Source of the DNA: Lysobacterales bacterium 15-68-25
Lineage (GTDB): Bacteria > Pseudomonadota > Gammaproteobacteria > Xanthomonadales > Rhodanobacteraceae
Direction of reading: 5' to 3'
Length of the DNA stretch: 64,000 bases
NCBI GenBank assembly: GCA_002279065.1
Contig: NCKB01000002.1
Location: 1 to 64,000, forward strand
Below are positions 40,559 to 51,147 of the stretch, one piece after another; position 1 is the stretch's first letter, and the number at the start of each line of letters is the position of its first letter. The translations under genes were made by a program, and so were the position numbers. The notes below the pieces were generated by a model that worked only from the letters and a program-made list of their open reading frames with translations, had not been told where the DNA came from and ran no database searches.

Positions 40559-40574
40559 AGCCAGTCCCGTGCCA
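40559..40574 (-). promoter_or_regulatory. candidate sigma-54 (-24/-12) promoter of the hemolysin-like operon
   Basis: On the minus strand the sequence reads TGGCACGGGACTGGCT: the -24 element TGGCACG is a perfect match and the -12 GC dinucleotide is at the required spacing (GG-N10-GC), with one mismatch in TTGC (TGGC). The predicted start is about 40548, giving a leader of about 25 bases before the ATG at 40522. An NtrC-family activator is encoded at 44351-45721. Confidence 0.6.
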
Positions 40575-40631
40575 TCCGCTCAGGTGGCTGATCGGAAAGG
40601 ACTTTCCAGTGGCGATGGCATGGTCGCCGCC

Positions 40632-40670
40632 CCGTGCAAAGCTTGCAGTGCGCAAAAATTGTCTGCACGG
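40632..40670. promoter_or_regulatory. nested inverted repeats upstream of the sigma-54-like promoter
   Basis: Outer arms CCGTGCA (40632-40638) and TGCACGG (40664-40670) are perfect; inside the left part lies TGCAA-AGC-TTGCA (40635-40647). The centre is about 70-80 bases upstream of the -24 element, the usual place for an enhancer bound by an NtrC-type activator. It could instead be an inefficient terminator of the upstream porin operon, but no T-run follows. Confidence 0.45.
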
Positions 40671-40689
40671 ATTGTCGGGTGGTGCGGCG

Positions 40690-41190
40690 CTAGTGGGCGG
40701 CCGCATTCCCGCAGCCGGCCGCGGCGGGATCGATCGAGGGATCGATCACCAGCAGCACCCGGACCTGGTCGTCGAGGTGGCAGGAGGCGACGTAGCCGAT
40801 CGCTCCCGGCGTGGTCGCCACGAAACGGACCACGGCCTGCTGCGAGGCCAGCACATAGGGCGGACTCACGCCCTGGAAGTACTGCCGGTTCCAGTAGTCC
40901 GCCAACTGCGCCTCGTCCATGCCGACCAGCCGGTTGGCGAACAGCGCGCGCAGGGGCGTCCCGGGCGGCAGGTTCACCGGAATCAGCCGTTGTCCGTCAT
41001 CGTCGATGAAGATCTTCTTCAGGTAGATGTTGCGCAGGGTGTCGCGATCCGGTGCCAGCTTCAGCGGCTGGGCGGCGGAGGCGATGGCCACCAAGCGCAC
41101 CGTCGGCGCATCGGCCGCGGGGCTTGGCGAGGCCAGCGGCGCCATGGCCAGCGCCGCGATCCATGCCAGCAGGTGCGACGGCATCCGCAT
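40690..41190 (-). CDS. small periplasmic phosphate-binding-like protein
   Basis: A 166-aa exported protein with a signal peptide (LLAWIAALAMAPLASPSPAADA). The body matches part of a PstS-like type 2 binding domain: LRNIYLKKIFIDDDGQRLIPVNLPPGTPLRALFANRLVGMDEAQLADYWNRQYFQG, then GAIGYVASCHLDD. It is half the size of PstS, so it is not a normal ABC transporter component, and no permease genes are near. It lies three bases after the porin stop, so the two are one operon and may work together as a surface uptake or sensing pair. Ligand unknown. Confidence 0.72.
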   Translation of the reverse strand: MRMPSHLLAWIAALAMAPLASPSPAADAPTVRLVAIASAAQPLKLAPDRDTLRNIYLKKIFIDDDGQRLIPVNLPPGTPLRALFANRLVGMDEAQLADYWNRQYFQGVSPPYVLASQQAVVRFVATTPGAIGYVASCHLDDQVRVLLVIDPSIDPAAAGCGNAAAH

Positions 41191-41193
41191 CGC

Positions 41194-42303
41194 TCAGAAC
41201 AGCACCGCGAACGAGGCCAGCCAGCCGGCCGGTGCCAGCTCGGTACGGCGGTTGCTGTCGCGGTGTTCGAGCTTGAACACCAGGCCCGGGATCGGCCGGA
41301 AATTGAGCGCCAGCGTGCGCAGGGTGAGCGTCTGCGTCGGGGTCGACGCGCGGTAGCGCTCCAGCCGGCCGACCAGGTAGAGGCGCTGCACCAGCGGCAC
41401 TTCGGCCTCGACGAATCCGCCGGTCTCGGCCGGCTGCCCGGGACTGCCGCCCTCGCGGTAGATGCCCTCGCCGTCCAGGCTGAGGTAACGCCCGGTCCAG
41501 CCGAAGTCCAGCCCCACCAGGCGGTAGCTCTGGCGCGGTGCGTCGAGCCGGTAGCCGAGCATCGACATGCCGAGCGTGAAGCGGTCGCCGCGGGCGTGCC
41601 ACAGCACCCGCCCGCCGAGCGCGTGACGGAAATTGTTGCGGTTCGGCAGATCCGCCCCGGAGGCGGCGTAGGCGCGATCCTGGTCGGGCCCGACGTCGAG
41701 ATCGCGGCTGTCGTCGGCGAACAACCAGTAGTCGACGTCGTGGCCGCCTGTTGTCACGGTGCCGAATGCCATCGCGCCGGCGGCGTGCCGCGAGAACGCC
41801 GACGAGGTCGCGAGCGGGCGCGACACCGTCCAGGTCAGCGGGTCGGCGTGCACTTGGTTCCACTGGCCGACCGGCGTGAGGAACTTGCCCAGCCGCAGGT
41901 TCAGCCACGGGTTGGCGTGGTAGTCCACATACAGTCTTTCGACGTCCAGCTCGCCGTGCTTGCGGTTCGAGTGCGAGCCGCCGAGCTGGATCGCGTCGCC
42001 GGCATCCAGTTCGGTGAACAACTGCGCGCGCGGGCCCAGGTCCTTGGTGACGAACAGGCTGATGTCGCGCGTGTTCAACGTGGGCGGCTCGTTCGCCACG
42101 TCGTAGTACTGCAGGTTGGCGTAGCCGCCGAGGCGCAGGCCCTGGCCCGGGAAATACAGCCCCTGGCCGAGCGAGTACGGGGCGGTGCTCCAGCTGTCAG
42201 TGCCCGCGGCGCGCGCGTGCGCCGGCGCGCCGAGCGCGCAGCAGGCGAGGAGGGCGGCGACCAGCGGGGCACGTCGGGCCGGCGGCATGTCTGGGATGTT
42301 CAT
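41194..42303 (-). CDS. outer-membrane porin-like beta-barrel protein
   Basis: Predicted outer-membrane beta-barrel (369 aa) with a signal peptide (RAPLVAALLACCALGAPAHARA) and repeated amphipathic strands (LRLGGYANLQYYDV, AQLFTELDAG, VERLYVDYHANPWLNLRLGKFLTPVGQWN) ending in Phe (ASFAVLF), the usual barrel end. It resembles phosphate-selective or DcaP-like porins in general shape only. The ATG at 42303 is chosen for the signal peptide; starts up to 42495 are open. It is divergent from the sensor kinase and cotranscribed with the small binding protein. Confidence 0.75.
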   Translation of the reverse strand: MNIPDMPPARRAPLVAALLACCALGAPAHARAAGTDSWSTAPYSLGQGLYFPGQGLRLGGYANLQYYDVANEPPTLNTRDISLFVTKDLGPRAQLFTELDAGDAIQLGGSHSNRKHGELDVERLYVDYHANPWLNLRLGKFLTPVGQWNQVHADPLTWTVSRPLATSSAFSRHAAGAMAFGTVTTGGHDVDYWLFADDSRDLDVGPDQDRAYAASGADLPNRNNFRHALGGRVLWHARGDRFTLGMSMLGYRLDAPRQSYRLVGLDFGWTGRYLSLDGEGIYREGGSPGQPAETGGFVEAEVPLVQRLYLVGRLERYRASTPTQTLTLRTLALNFRPIPGLVFKLEHRDSNRRTELAPAGWLASFAVLF

Positions 42304-42578
42304 CGGGGACACCTGGAGTGGCATGTCGCGGAGGACCCGGGCCATGGGCGGTTGCACGAGGATCGCCCAGGCATGCTTTCCCCAGGCACACGCGCACGCC
42401 GGGTCCGCGTGAGCGCGGCGATTCTGGAACATCGGTGCCGCTGTCGGCAAAGCCGTCCGGGCCGAAGCTTGCCGCCGCCGCACGCCATCGGCCACACTCG
42501 ATCCGACTGTTACGCCAAGCGCACGAACCGCGTCACTATGCCCTGCGGTGCCCTCCCCGCCGACCGTTGCCGCCGCCC

Positions 42579-44350
42579 ATGACCACCCGGCGGCTGTTGC
42601 TGCGCCTGTTGCTGGGCATGCTGTTCGGCACCGTGGTGGTGGTGGGCGGGTTGTCCTTCCACGAGTTCCGCGGTGCGCTGCAGAGCGAGATCGCCGGCAA
42701 CCTGCAGTTCGGTGCCAGCACCGTGATGGAGCGCATCGACACCTTCCTCTCCGCGCGGGTGGAGAACATCCGGGTGTGGCGCTCGGTGGAGGTCATGCAG
42801 GACATCCGTGTCGACGATGTCGACAAGCGCCTGTCGCATTTTCTTTCCGACCTGCATGCGCGCCAGGCCGAGATCTACCGGGCGCTGCTGTGCACCGCCG
42901 CGGATGGCCGGGTGATCGCATCGAGCGACCCGTCGCTGATCGGCCGGTCCGCGCCGCAGGCGGCCGAATGGCAGGTCGTGCCGGGCGGGCCCGGCGGCGA
43001 GGTGCAGATCGCCGTGGATGCCGAGGGCGGCGACCGCCGCGCGCTGTTGCGCACGCGCATCCCCAATGCGTTCGGCAGCGGCGACATCGGCTACCTCTAC
43101 GTGTGGCTGGACTGGAAGGCGATCCAGGGACTGCTCGACGAGGCCGCGCGCGACACCACGCGCGACGTGCTGCTGCTGGATGCGGACGGCACGGTGATCG
43201 CCCGCTCGCGCGGGCTGCGCGACGCCGCGGCCGACCGCGCGGTGCGGCTGGACGGCTGGACGTTGCCAGCCGCGGGCCAGGCGATCTCCTACCAGCACGG
43301 CGGCCGGGCGCTCGGACTGGGCAATCTGCTGGTGGGCGCGGCCACCTCCGGGGGCTATCAGCAGTTCACCGGCCTGGGCTGGCACCTGGTGATGGTCGAG
43401 CCGACCGCGGTGTCGTTCCGTCCGGTGTGGCGGCTGTTCTGGACCCTGCTCGGCGTGCTCTCGCTCACCGTGCTGGCCGGCGTGTGGATCTCCACCCGGC
43501 TGGCCGACCGCATCGCACGGCCGGTGGTCGCGCTGACCGGGTTCGCGCGCGGCTTCCGCCAGGGCGAGTCGCAGCCCCCGCCGATGCCGGCGACCACGAT
43601 CACCGAAGTGGTGGAGCTGCATCGTGCCTACGTCGAGATGATCGAAGCGCTGGAGCGCTCGCGCGAGCAGATCGTGCGGGCCGGCAAGCTGGCGGTGGTC
43701 GGCGAGATGGCTGCGATCATGGCGCACGAGGTGCGCACGCCGATGGGCATCCTGCGCAGTTCCGCGCAGCTGTTGCAGCGCGAGGCCGGACTGGGTGCGC
43801 GCGAGCACGAGCTGGTCGGCTTCATCCTGAGCGAGACCGAACGGCTCAATCGGCTGGTGACGATGCTGCTGGAATGCGCGCGGCCGTCGCCGCCGGAGTT
43901 CCGCCCGCACGACCTGCACGCGATCATCAGGGACGTGATCGGCCTGCTCGCCTCGCGCGCCGAGCACGCCGGCGTGAGCCTGCGCACGGACCTGCCGGAG
44001 CCGCCGATCGTGCTCGACTGCGACCGCGAGCAGATCATGCAGGTGCTGTTGAACCTCGTGCTCAACGCCTTGTCCTTCGTTTCCTCCGGCGGCACGGTGG
44101 CGGTCAGCACGCATCGCGACGAGGACTCGGTGTGGGTCAGCGTGGTGGATGACGGGCCGGGCGTGCCGGTGGAGCTGCGCGAGCGCATCTTCGATCCGTT
44201 CTTCAGCCGGCGCGAGGGCGGCATCGGCCTGGGCCTGACCATCGTGCAGCAGATCGTGCATGTGCACGGCGGCGAGATTTCGGTGGGCGAGAGCGCCTGG
44301 GGCGGCGCCGCGTTCAACATCCGATTCCCTTCTCCCCAGGACAGGTGCCC

Positions 44351-44354
<4 letters not shown>
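42579..44354 (+). CDS. NtrB-type sensor histidine kinase with periplasmic sensor domain
   Basis: Membrane sensor kinase (591 aa). One N-terminal TM (about 5-25), a long periplasmic double-Cache-like sensor (about 30-285), a second TM (LFWTLLGVLSLTVLAGVWI), a HAMP linker, then the dimerisation domain with phospho-acceptor His383 (MAAIMAHEVRTPMGIL), and the ATPase domain (NLVLNALSF, DDGPGVP, GGIGLGLTIVQQIVHVHGG). The ATG overlaps nothing upstream and its stop overlaps the regulator's ATG (ATGA). The signal is unknown; the divergent porin and binding protein suggest a small periplasmic solute. Confidence 0.88.
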
Positions 44355-45721
<1,367 letters not shown>

Positions 45722-45750
45722 GGACGTCCCTGTCGGCGGGCGACATTTCA

Positions 45751-45779
45751 TTCACAACTAGATAGTACATTTATGTAAT
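45751..45779 (+). promoter_or_regulatory. promoter with overlapping palindromic operator for the MarR-efflux operon
   Basis: The -35 box TTCACA (45751-45756) and -10 box TGTAAT (45774-45779) are spaced 17 bases; each matches consensus at five of six positions. The palindrome TACAT-TT-ATGTA (45766-45777) covers the spacer and -10. ACTA-GA-TAGT (45758-45767) is a second inverted repeat. This is the expected place for a MarR repressor to block transcription of its own operon, whose ATG is at 45810. Confidence 0.65.
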
Positions 45780-45809
45780 ACTTGCCGGGTCGCCTTCCTG
45801 GAGCCCGCC

Positions 45810-46304
45810 ATGAGCAGCTTTGCGCCGACCGAGCAGCGCCTTGCCGTCACCTGCCGGCAGTACCCCGCGTTCCCCCGCGAGCCGGCGGTGGTGGTGCGCC
45901 TGGTCAAGCACATCCACAAGCGGGTGCACGACGACGCCAACGCGCTGCTCAAGCCGTTCGGCATCAACCATCCCGAATACAACCTGCTGATGATGCTGTA
46001 CGGCACCGAGAGCTATTCGCTCAATCCCTCGCAGTTGGCGGAAGCGGCCGGGGAGAAGTCGGCCAACATCACCCGGCTGACCGATGGCCTCAGCGCGAAG
46101 GGGCTGATCGAACGCACCACCAGCGACGAGGATCGCCGCAAGGTCGCGCTCACCCTCACGCAAGCGGGGTTGGCGCTGATCAAGAGCTTCCTTCCCGGCA
46201 TCTGCGATCTGCTGGCGCGGCAGACCGCCACGCTGCAGCCGCGCGAGTTGGCGCAGCTGGAAAAGCTGCTGAAGAAATTCCTCGATGGGCTCGAGCAGGG
46301 CTGA
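45810..46304 (+). CDS. MarR-family regulator of the aromatic-acid efflux operon
   Basis: Winged-helix regulator (164 aa). The DNA-binding core is NPSQLAEAAGEKSANITRLTDGLSAKGLIERTTSDEDRRKVALTLTQAG, the classical MarR wing with DRR. The N-terminus is slightly longer than average. It leads an operon with FUSC, DUF1656 and HlyD genes (stop to next start: six bases), so it probably represses that pump and releases DNA when an aromatic acid binds. GGAG precedes the ATG. Confidence 0.88.
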   Translation: MSSFAPTEQRLAVTCRQYPAFPREPAVVVRLVKHIHKRVHDDANALLKPFGINHPEYNLLMMLYGTESYSLNPSQLAEAAGEKSANITRLTDGLSAKGLIERTTSDEDRRKVALTLTQAGLALIKSFLPGICDLLARQTATLQPRELAQLEKLLKKFLDGLEQG

Positions 46305-46310
46305 TGCGCC

Positions 46311-48422
46311 GTGGCCGCCGTTCCCGCCGCCGTACCGACTGCCGACCGCCCCTGGCTGCGTGAGCTGCTGGCCGGCGAGGCGCACGCCTGGCTGTTCGTC
46401 GGCAAGAGCGTGCTGGCGATCTACCTGGGCGCCTGGCTGGCGATGTGGCTGCAACTGGAGCAACCCTCGACCACCATGATCACGGTGGCGATCGTGATGC
46501 ACCCGCACAGCGGCATGGTGCTGGCGAAGAGCTTCTACCGCACGATCGGCACCCTGGTCGGCAGCCTGGTCGGGCTGGCCCTGATGTCGGCATTCCCGCA
46601 GCAGCGTGAGCTGTTCCTGCTCAGCCTCTCGTTGTGGGTGGCGCTGTGTGCCGGCGGCGCGCTGCGCTACCGCAACTTCATGGCCTACGGCTTCGTGCTG
46701 GCCGGTTACACCGCGGCGATCGTGGCGCTTCCGGCGATCGCCAACCCCTACGGCGTGTTCGACTCGGCGGTGATGCGGGTGAGCGAGGTGCTGCTCGGTA
46801 TCGGCGTGTCGGCGCTGGTCAGCGAGCTGGTGCTGCCGGAGCGGCTGCGGCCGATCCTGCGCCGCGAGGCCCGTGCGCATTTCGCCAAGTTTCTCGCCTT
46901 CCTGCGCGGCAGCACTGCCGGTCGCATCCCGCGCCAGGCGATGCAGGATGCCCAGCTCGCCTCGGTGCGCGCGGCGGTGCAGCTGGAGGATCTGCGCTCG
47001 TCGGTGATCTTCGAGGACCCGGAGGTGCGCCTGCGCAGTCGCCGCATGCGCCTGCTCAACCAGCGCTACATGGCCGCGGCGACCAGCTTCCAGTCGCTGC
47101 ATCACCTGATCAACCGCCTGCAGCGTGGCGGGCGTGACGCGGCCGCCACGGCGCTGATCGCGCTCTACCGGCCGCTGGCCACGGCCCTGACGCCACCGGC
47201 GGGACACGCCGGCGACGACGATCTGCATGCGCTGCCACCGCAGCTCGATGCGTGCGTGCGGGCCCTGCCCGGTCGCGCGGCGGCGCTGCGCCAGGATCTG
47301 TCCGACGCTGCGGCCTGCCGCGAGTTCGACACCGGGGCGGCCCTGCTCGCCCGATTGGTCGACGAGCTGGCCGCCTTCGTCGCCACCGAGCACGCGCTGC
47401 GTACCGGCAGGCCGGTGAAGGGCGGCGTGGAGAAGGTGCATTTCAGTCGCAGCAGCGACCTGGCCGGCGTCGGTGTCGCGGTGCTGCGCACCTTCCTGAC
47501 CATGGCCACGCTCAGCGTGTTCTGGCTGGCCAGTGGCTGGACCTTCGGTGCCAACGCCATGCTGCTGGCGGCGATCTTCAGCGGCCTGATGGCCGCCTCG
47601 CCGAACCCGGTCGGTTCGGTGCTGCATACCCTGGTCGGCTACGCCGCCGGCATGCTGGGCGCGGCGATCACCGTGTTCGCGCTGATGCCGGGCGGCGAGG
47701 GCTACACGATGCTGGTCGCGAGCACCCTGCCGTTGCTGCTGATCGGCCCGTACCTGGCGACCCGCGACACGCTGCCGGGCGTGGGGGCGGGCTACACGCT
47801 GGGCTTCGTCTACATCCTGGCGCTGAAGAACCCGATGGTTTACGCGCCGGAACACTTCTTCAACGACGCCATCGCGCAGCTCGCCGGCCTCGGCCTGTCC
47901 GGTGCCGCGTTCATGTTGCTGCCCGGGCTGGCCGGCACCGGCTGGCAGCGCCGCCGCCAGTTGCGCCGGCTGCGCGCGCTGGTCTGGCTGGCTGCGACCG
48001 AGCCGCTGGACGGCCTGCTCTGGCGCTTCGAGAGCCGCGGCCGCGACCTGCTGCTGCAGGCGGTTGCCAACACCCGCCCGCGCAGCGCCGAGTCGCGCAC
48101 CCTGCTGGCCTGGTCGCTGGCGGTGCAGGAAACCGGCCGCGCGCTGCTCGAGCTGCGCCAGGACGTGGCCGGCGGCGAGCTTCCGGCCATCGCACGCGAT
48201 GCCTGCGAAGCGGCCGTGCGCGCGGTTGCTGCGCTTTATCGCAAGCCCGACCTGTCGGCATGGGAGGCCGCCGACCGCGCGGTCGACGCCGCCATCGCAC
48301 TGGCGCCCGGCCGTGCCCGCAATCATCTGCACCAGTTGCGCAGCGCGCTGCGCGACGACGAGTCGCCGCTGCTCGCCGCCGTGCATGCGATGCCCGCGCA
48401 GGAGCCTGCCCATGCCTCGTGA
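46311..48422 (+). CDS. FUSC/AaeB-like inner-membrane efflux protein
   Basis: Large inner-membrane protein (703 aa) of the fusaric-acid-resistance/AaeB family. Two blocks of about five or six membrane segments (about residues 28-165 and 400-530) are separated and followed by cytoplasmic helical parts. VAIVMHPHSGMVLAKSFYRTIGTLVGSLVGL is the typical N-terminal signature. With HlyD and DUF1656 it should form an aromatic-carboxylate exporter (AaeXAB-like). The start is GTG at 46311. It overlaps the next gene by 11 bases. Confidence 0.88.
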   Translation: MAAVPAAVPTADRPWLRELLAGEAHAWLFVGKSVLAIYLGAWLAMWLQLEQPSTTMITVAIVMHPHSGMVLAKSFYRTIGTLVGSLVGLALMSAFPQQRELFLLSLSLWVALCAGGALRYRNFMAYGFVLAGYTAAIVALPAIANPYGVFDSAVMRVSEVLLGIGVSALVSELVLPERLRPILRREARAHFAKFLAFLRGSTAGRIPRQAMQDAQLASVRAAVQLEDLRSSVIFEDPEVRLRSRRMRLLNQRYMAAATSFQSLHHLINRLQRGGRDAAATALIALYRPLATALTPPAGHAGDDDLHALPPQLDACVRALPGRAAALRQDLSDAAACREFDTGAALLARLVDELAAFVATEHALRTGRPVKGGVEKVHFSRSSDLAGVGVAVLRTFLTMATLSVFWLASGWTFGANAMLLAAIFSGLMAASPNPVGSVLHTLVGYAAGMLGAAITVFALMPGGEGYTMLVASTLPLLLIGPYLATRDTLPGVGAGYTLGFVYILALKNPMVYAPEHFFNDAIAQLAGLGLSGAAFMLLPGLAGTGWQRRRQLRRLRALVWLAATEPLDGLLWRFESRGRDLLLQAVANTRPRSAESRTLLAWSLAVQETGRALLELRQDVAGGELPAIARDACEAAVRAVAALYRKPDLSAWEAADRAVDAAIALAPGRARNHLHQLRSALRDDESPLLAAVHAMPAQEPAHAS

Positions 48423-48612
48423 AATCGCCTTCTACGGCACGCTGATGCCCGGCCTGCTGCCGGTGTTCGTCGGTTGCCTGCTGCTGATGGTGCTGCTGGA
48501 CCTGCTGCTCGGCCGGATCGGGCTGTACCGGCACGTCTGGCACGCCTCGCTGTTCCGTCTGGCCCTGTTCGTCTGCCTGTTCGGCGGCGCGGGGCTGTTG
48601 CTGGTCCGTTGA
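48412..48612 (+). CDS. DUF1656 small membrane protein (AaeX-like)
   Basis: A 66-aa membrane protein with two hydrophobic segments (LMPGLLPVFVGCLLLMVLLDLLL and ASLFRLALFVCLFGGAGLLLV). Family members (AaeX) are always found with AaeA/AaeB-type efflux genes; the role is unknown. The ATG at 48412 lies inside the FUSC gene end (11-base overlap). It is too small to be found by length alone but its position and composition are diagnostic. Confidence 0.85.
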   Translation: MPREIAFYGTLMPGLLPVFVGCLLLMVLLDLLLGRIGLYRHVWHASLFRLALFVCLFGGAGLLLVR

Positions 48613-48623
48613 GTACCGCCCCC

Positions 48624-49652
48624 ATGAAAATCGTCCCCTCCCTGCTTCGTTTCGCCCTCACGTCCCTCGTCGTCGTGTTCGCGCTCGTGCTCGGCCATGC
48701 GCTGTGGAAGCACTACCTGTATTCGCCATGGACCCGCGATGGCCGTGTGCGCGCCGACGTGGTGCGCGTCGCGCCCGACGTGTCCGGGTTGGTCAGCGCG
48801 GTCGCCGTGCGCGACAACCAGTTCGTCCGCAGGGGCGACGTGCTGTTCGTGGTCGACCAGGCGCGTTTCCGCAACGCAGTGGACCAGGCGCAAGCCAATC
48901 TCGCCGCCGCCCAGGCCGCCGCGCGGGCGGCCGGCGCCAGCATCAGTGCCGCGGCCGCCGGAGCCGCCGCGCGCCATGCCGAGTACGAGATGTACGCGGC
49001 CCAGGCCGAACGTCGCCAGCGCATCGGCGGCGTGATCTCGCAGGAGGACCGCAACGACGCCGCCGCCACCGCCAGTGCCGCGCGCGCCACCTGGCAGCAG
49101 GCCCAGGCCGGCGGTCATCAGGCCAGTGCCGCGAAGGAACAGGCTGCCGCCGCGGTCGAGCAGGCGCAGGTCGCGCTCGATCGCGCCGAACTGGATCTGG
49201 CCCGCACCGAAGTGCGTGCGCCGGTCGACGGCTACGTCACCAACCTCGACCTGCGCGCGGGCGATTACGCCGCTGCCGGTGCCGCGCGCCTCGCCTTGGT
49301 CGACAGCCACAGCTACTACGTCTACGGCTATTTCGAGGAGACCAAGCTGCCGCAGCTGCACGTGGGCGATCCGGTCGAGATCCGCCTGATGGCCGGTGGC
49401 GCCCCCTTCAAGGGAGCCATCACCGGCATCGCCCGTGGCATCACCGACGCCGACAATCCCGCCGGGGCGGACGGCCTGGCCGACGTGAATCCCACCTTCA
49501 ACTGGGTACGCCTGGCCCAGCGCGTGCCGGTGCGCGTGGCGATCGATGCCGACCACCTGCCGCCCGGCACGGTCCTCTCGGCGGGCATGACCGCCACCCT
49601 GGTGGTCCATCCGCACCGCGAGACCGGCGCAGTGCTGGCGGATACGCGCTGA
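48624..49652 (+). CDS. HlyD/AaeA-like membrane fusion protein
   Basis: Periplasmic adaptor (342 aa) with one N-terminal TM (SLLRFALTSLVVVFALVLGHAL). The biotinyl-lipoyl-like half domain VRVAPDVSGLVSAVAVRDNQFVRRGDVLFVVDQ is followed by an Ala-rich alpha-hairpin (about residues 95-190) and the second lipoyl half VRAPVDGYVTNLDLRAGDYA. It should bridge the FUSC pump to an outer-membrane channel, which is not encoded here. In E. coli AaeAB exports p-hydroxybenzoate, fitting a genome that makes hydroxybenzoates with XanB2. Confidence 0.9.
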   Translation: MKIVPSLLRFALTSLVVVFALVLGHALWKHYLYSPWTRDGRVRADVVRVAPDVSGLVSAVAVRDNQFVRRGDVLFVVDQARFRNAVDQAQANLAAAQAAARAAGASISAAAAGAAARHAEYEMYAAQAERRQRIGGVISQEDRNDAAATASAARATWQQAQAGGHQASAAKEQAAAAVEQAQVALDRAELDLARTEVRAPVDGYVTNLDLRAGDYAAAGAARLALVDSHSYYVYGYFEETKLPQLHVGDPVEIRLMAGGAPFKGAITGIARGITDADNPAGADGLADVNPTFNWVRLAQRVPVRVAIDADHLPPGTVLSAGMTATLVVHPHRETGAVLADTR

Positions 49653-49740
49653 GCACCTCCGCGGGGCGTTGCGTCTGCGCGCCCCGGCCCGGCATGCTCG
49701 CCACTTTGTGACGACGCCCGGGGCGCTCTCCTTGTCCGCG

Positions 49741-51141
49741 ATGAAACGACTGACCCGACTTCCCGGCCGTGTGGCGCGGCGGCTGCTGCCGTTCGGCCGC
49801 GCCGCCCGCATGCGGGCGCGGCTGGATGGCATGCCGGCGTTCGCGGTGCCGGCGCGATCGATCGAGACGCTGCCCGGTCCGGCGGTCTTTCGCGAGCGGC
49901 TGCTGGCGGCGATCGCCGCGGCCGAGCGGCGGATCGTGATCGTGGCGCTGTACCTGGAGGACGACGACGGCGGCCGCGAGGTGCTGGAGGCGCTGTACGC
50001 GGCCAAGGCGCGCCGGCCGACGCTGGACATCGCGGTGTTCGTCGACTGGCACCGCGCCCAGCGCGGCCTGATCGGCAAGGCGCGCAGCGAGGGCAATGCC
50101 GGCATGTACCGGGCCTGGGCGCGCGAGCGCGGCGATGGCGTGGCGATCTACGGTGTGCCGGTGCAGAACCGCGAGCTGTTTGGTGTGCTGCACCTGAAGG
50201 GCATGGTGATCGACGACACCGTGCTGTACTCCGGCGCCAGCCTCAACAACGTCTACCTGGTCCGCCACGGCCGCTATCGGCTGGACCGCTACCACGTCCT
50301 GCGTCACGCGCCGCTGGCCGATGCGATGGTCGGCTTCGTGCAGCGTTATTTCCTCGGCCAGCCGGCGGTGCCGCGCCTGAACGTGCCGGAGGTGCCGACC
50401 ACCGCCAGCCTGCTGCCGGCGATCCGCGCGCTGCGCCAGCAGCTGGCCGAGGCGCGCTACGACGTGCCGGACGAGCCGGCCGGCGAGGGCGAGGTGGCGG
50501 TGACGCCGCTGGCCGGGTTCGGCCGCACCGCCAATGCACTCAACGACACGTTGCTGGCGCTGCTGGCCGGCGCGCGCGAGCGGGTGGTGCTGCTCACCCC
50601 GTACTTCAACCTGCCGCGGCCGGTGCGTGCCGCGGTCGGCCAGCTGCTGCGGCGCGGCTGCACGGTGGAGATCATGGTCGGCGACAAGGTCGCCAACGAT
50701 TTCTACATCCCGCCGGAGCAGCCGTTCCGCACCATCGGCGTGTTGCCCTACCTCTACGAGGCCAACCTGCGCCGCTTCGCCCGCCGCCACCAGAAACACC
50801 TGGCCAGCGGCCAGCTGGTGCTGCACCTGTGGAAGCACGCCGACAACAGCTACCACCTCAAGGGGCTGTTCATCGACGACGACGTGGCGGTGCTGACCGG
50901 CAACAACCTCAATCCCCGGGCGTGGGCGCTGGACCTGGAGAATGCGCTGGTGCTGCGCGATCCGCATGGCCTGCTGCGCGACCAGCACGAGACCGAATGG
51001 GCGGCGCTGCGCGCGCATGCCGGCCGCGTGCAGGACTATCACGCGCTCGACACCTCCCGGCACTACCCCGCGCCGGTACGCAAGCTGCTGCGTCGGCTGA
51101 GCCGCGTGCGGCTGGACCGGCTGGTCAACCGGCTGCTGTAG
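49741..51141 (+). CDS. pssA: phosphatidylserine synthase, phospholipase D type
   Basis: CDP-diacylglycerol-serine O-phosphatidyltransferase of the PLD superfamily (466 aa), making phosphatidylserine for phosphatidylethanolamine. It aligns by eye with E. coli PssA over its length. Two HKD motifs are intact: GVLHLKGMVIDDTVLYSGASLNN and NSYHLKGLFIDDDVAVLTGNNLNPRAW. Other matches are VALYLEDDDGG, VDWHRAQRG, TPYFNLP and GDKVANDFYIP. The start at 49741 matches the E. coli protein's length best. No psd gene is in the window. Confidence 0.95.
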   Translation: MKRLTRLPGRVARRLLPFGRAARMRARLDGMPAFAVPARSIETLPGPAVFRERLLAAIAAAERRIVIVALYLEDDDGGREVLEALYAAKARRPTLDIAVFVDWHRAQRGLIGKARSEGNAGMYRAWARERGDGVAIYGVPVQNRELFGVLHLKGMVIDDTVLYSGASLNNVYLVRHGRYRLDRYHVLRHAPLADAMVGFVQRYFLGQPAVPRLNVPEVPTTASLLPAIRALRQQLAEARYDVPDEPAGEGEVAVTPLAGFGRTANALNDTLLALLAGARERVVLLTPYFNLPRPVRAAVGQLLRRGCTVEIMVGDKVANDFYIPPEQPFRTIGVLPYLYEANLRRFARRHQKHLASGQLVLHLWKHADNSYHLKGLFIDDDVAVLTGNNLNPRAWALDLENALVLRDPHGLLRDQHETEWAALRAHAGRVQDYHALDTSRHYPAPVRKLLRRLSRVRLDRLVNRLL

Positions 51142-51147
51142 GGGCGA

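Noticed and set aside
40690-41190. Phosphate ABC transporter (PstS)
   Set aside because: Only half the length of PstS and no pstC, pstA or pstB genes nearby.
42318-42578. N-terminal extension of the sensor kinase
   Set aside because: The frame is open upstream but encodes Arg/Pro-rich sequence; the TM segment begins directly after the ATG at 42579.
42304-42578. Sigma-54 promoter for the porin operon
   Set aside because: A TGGCCGATGGCGTGCGG string has GG-N10-GC spacing but poor -24 and -12 matches, which is expected by chance in this GC content.
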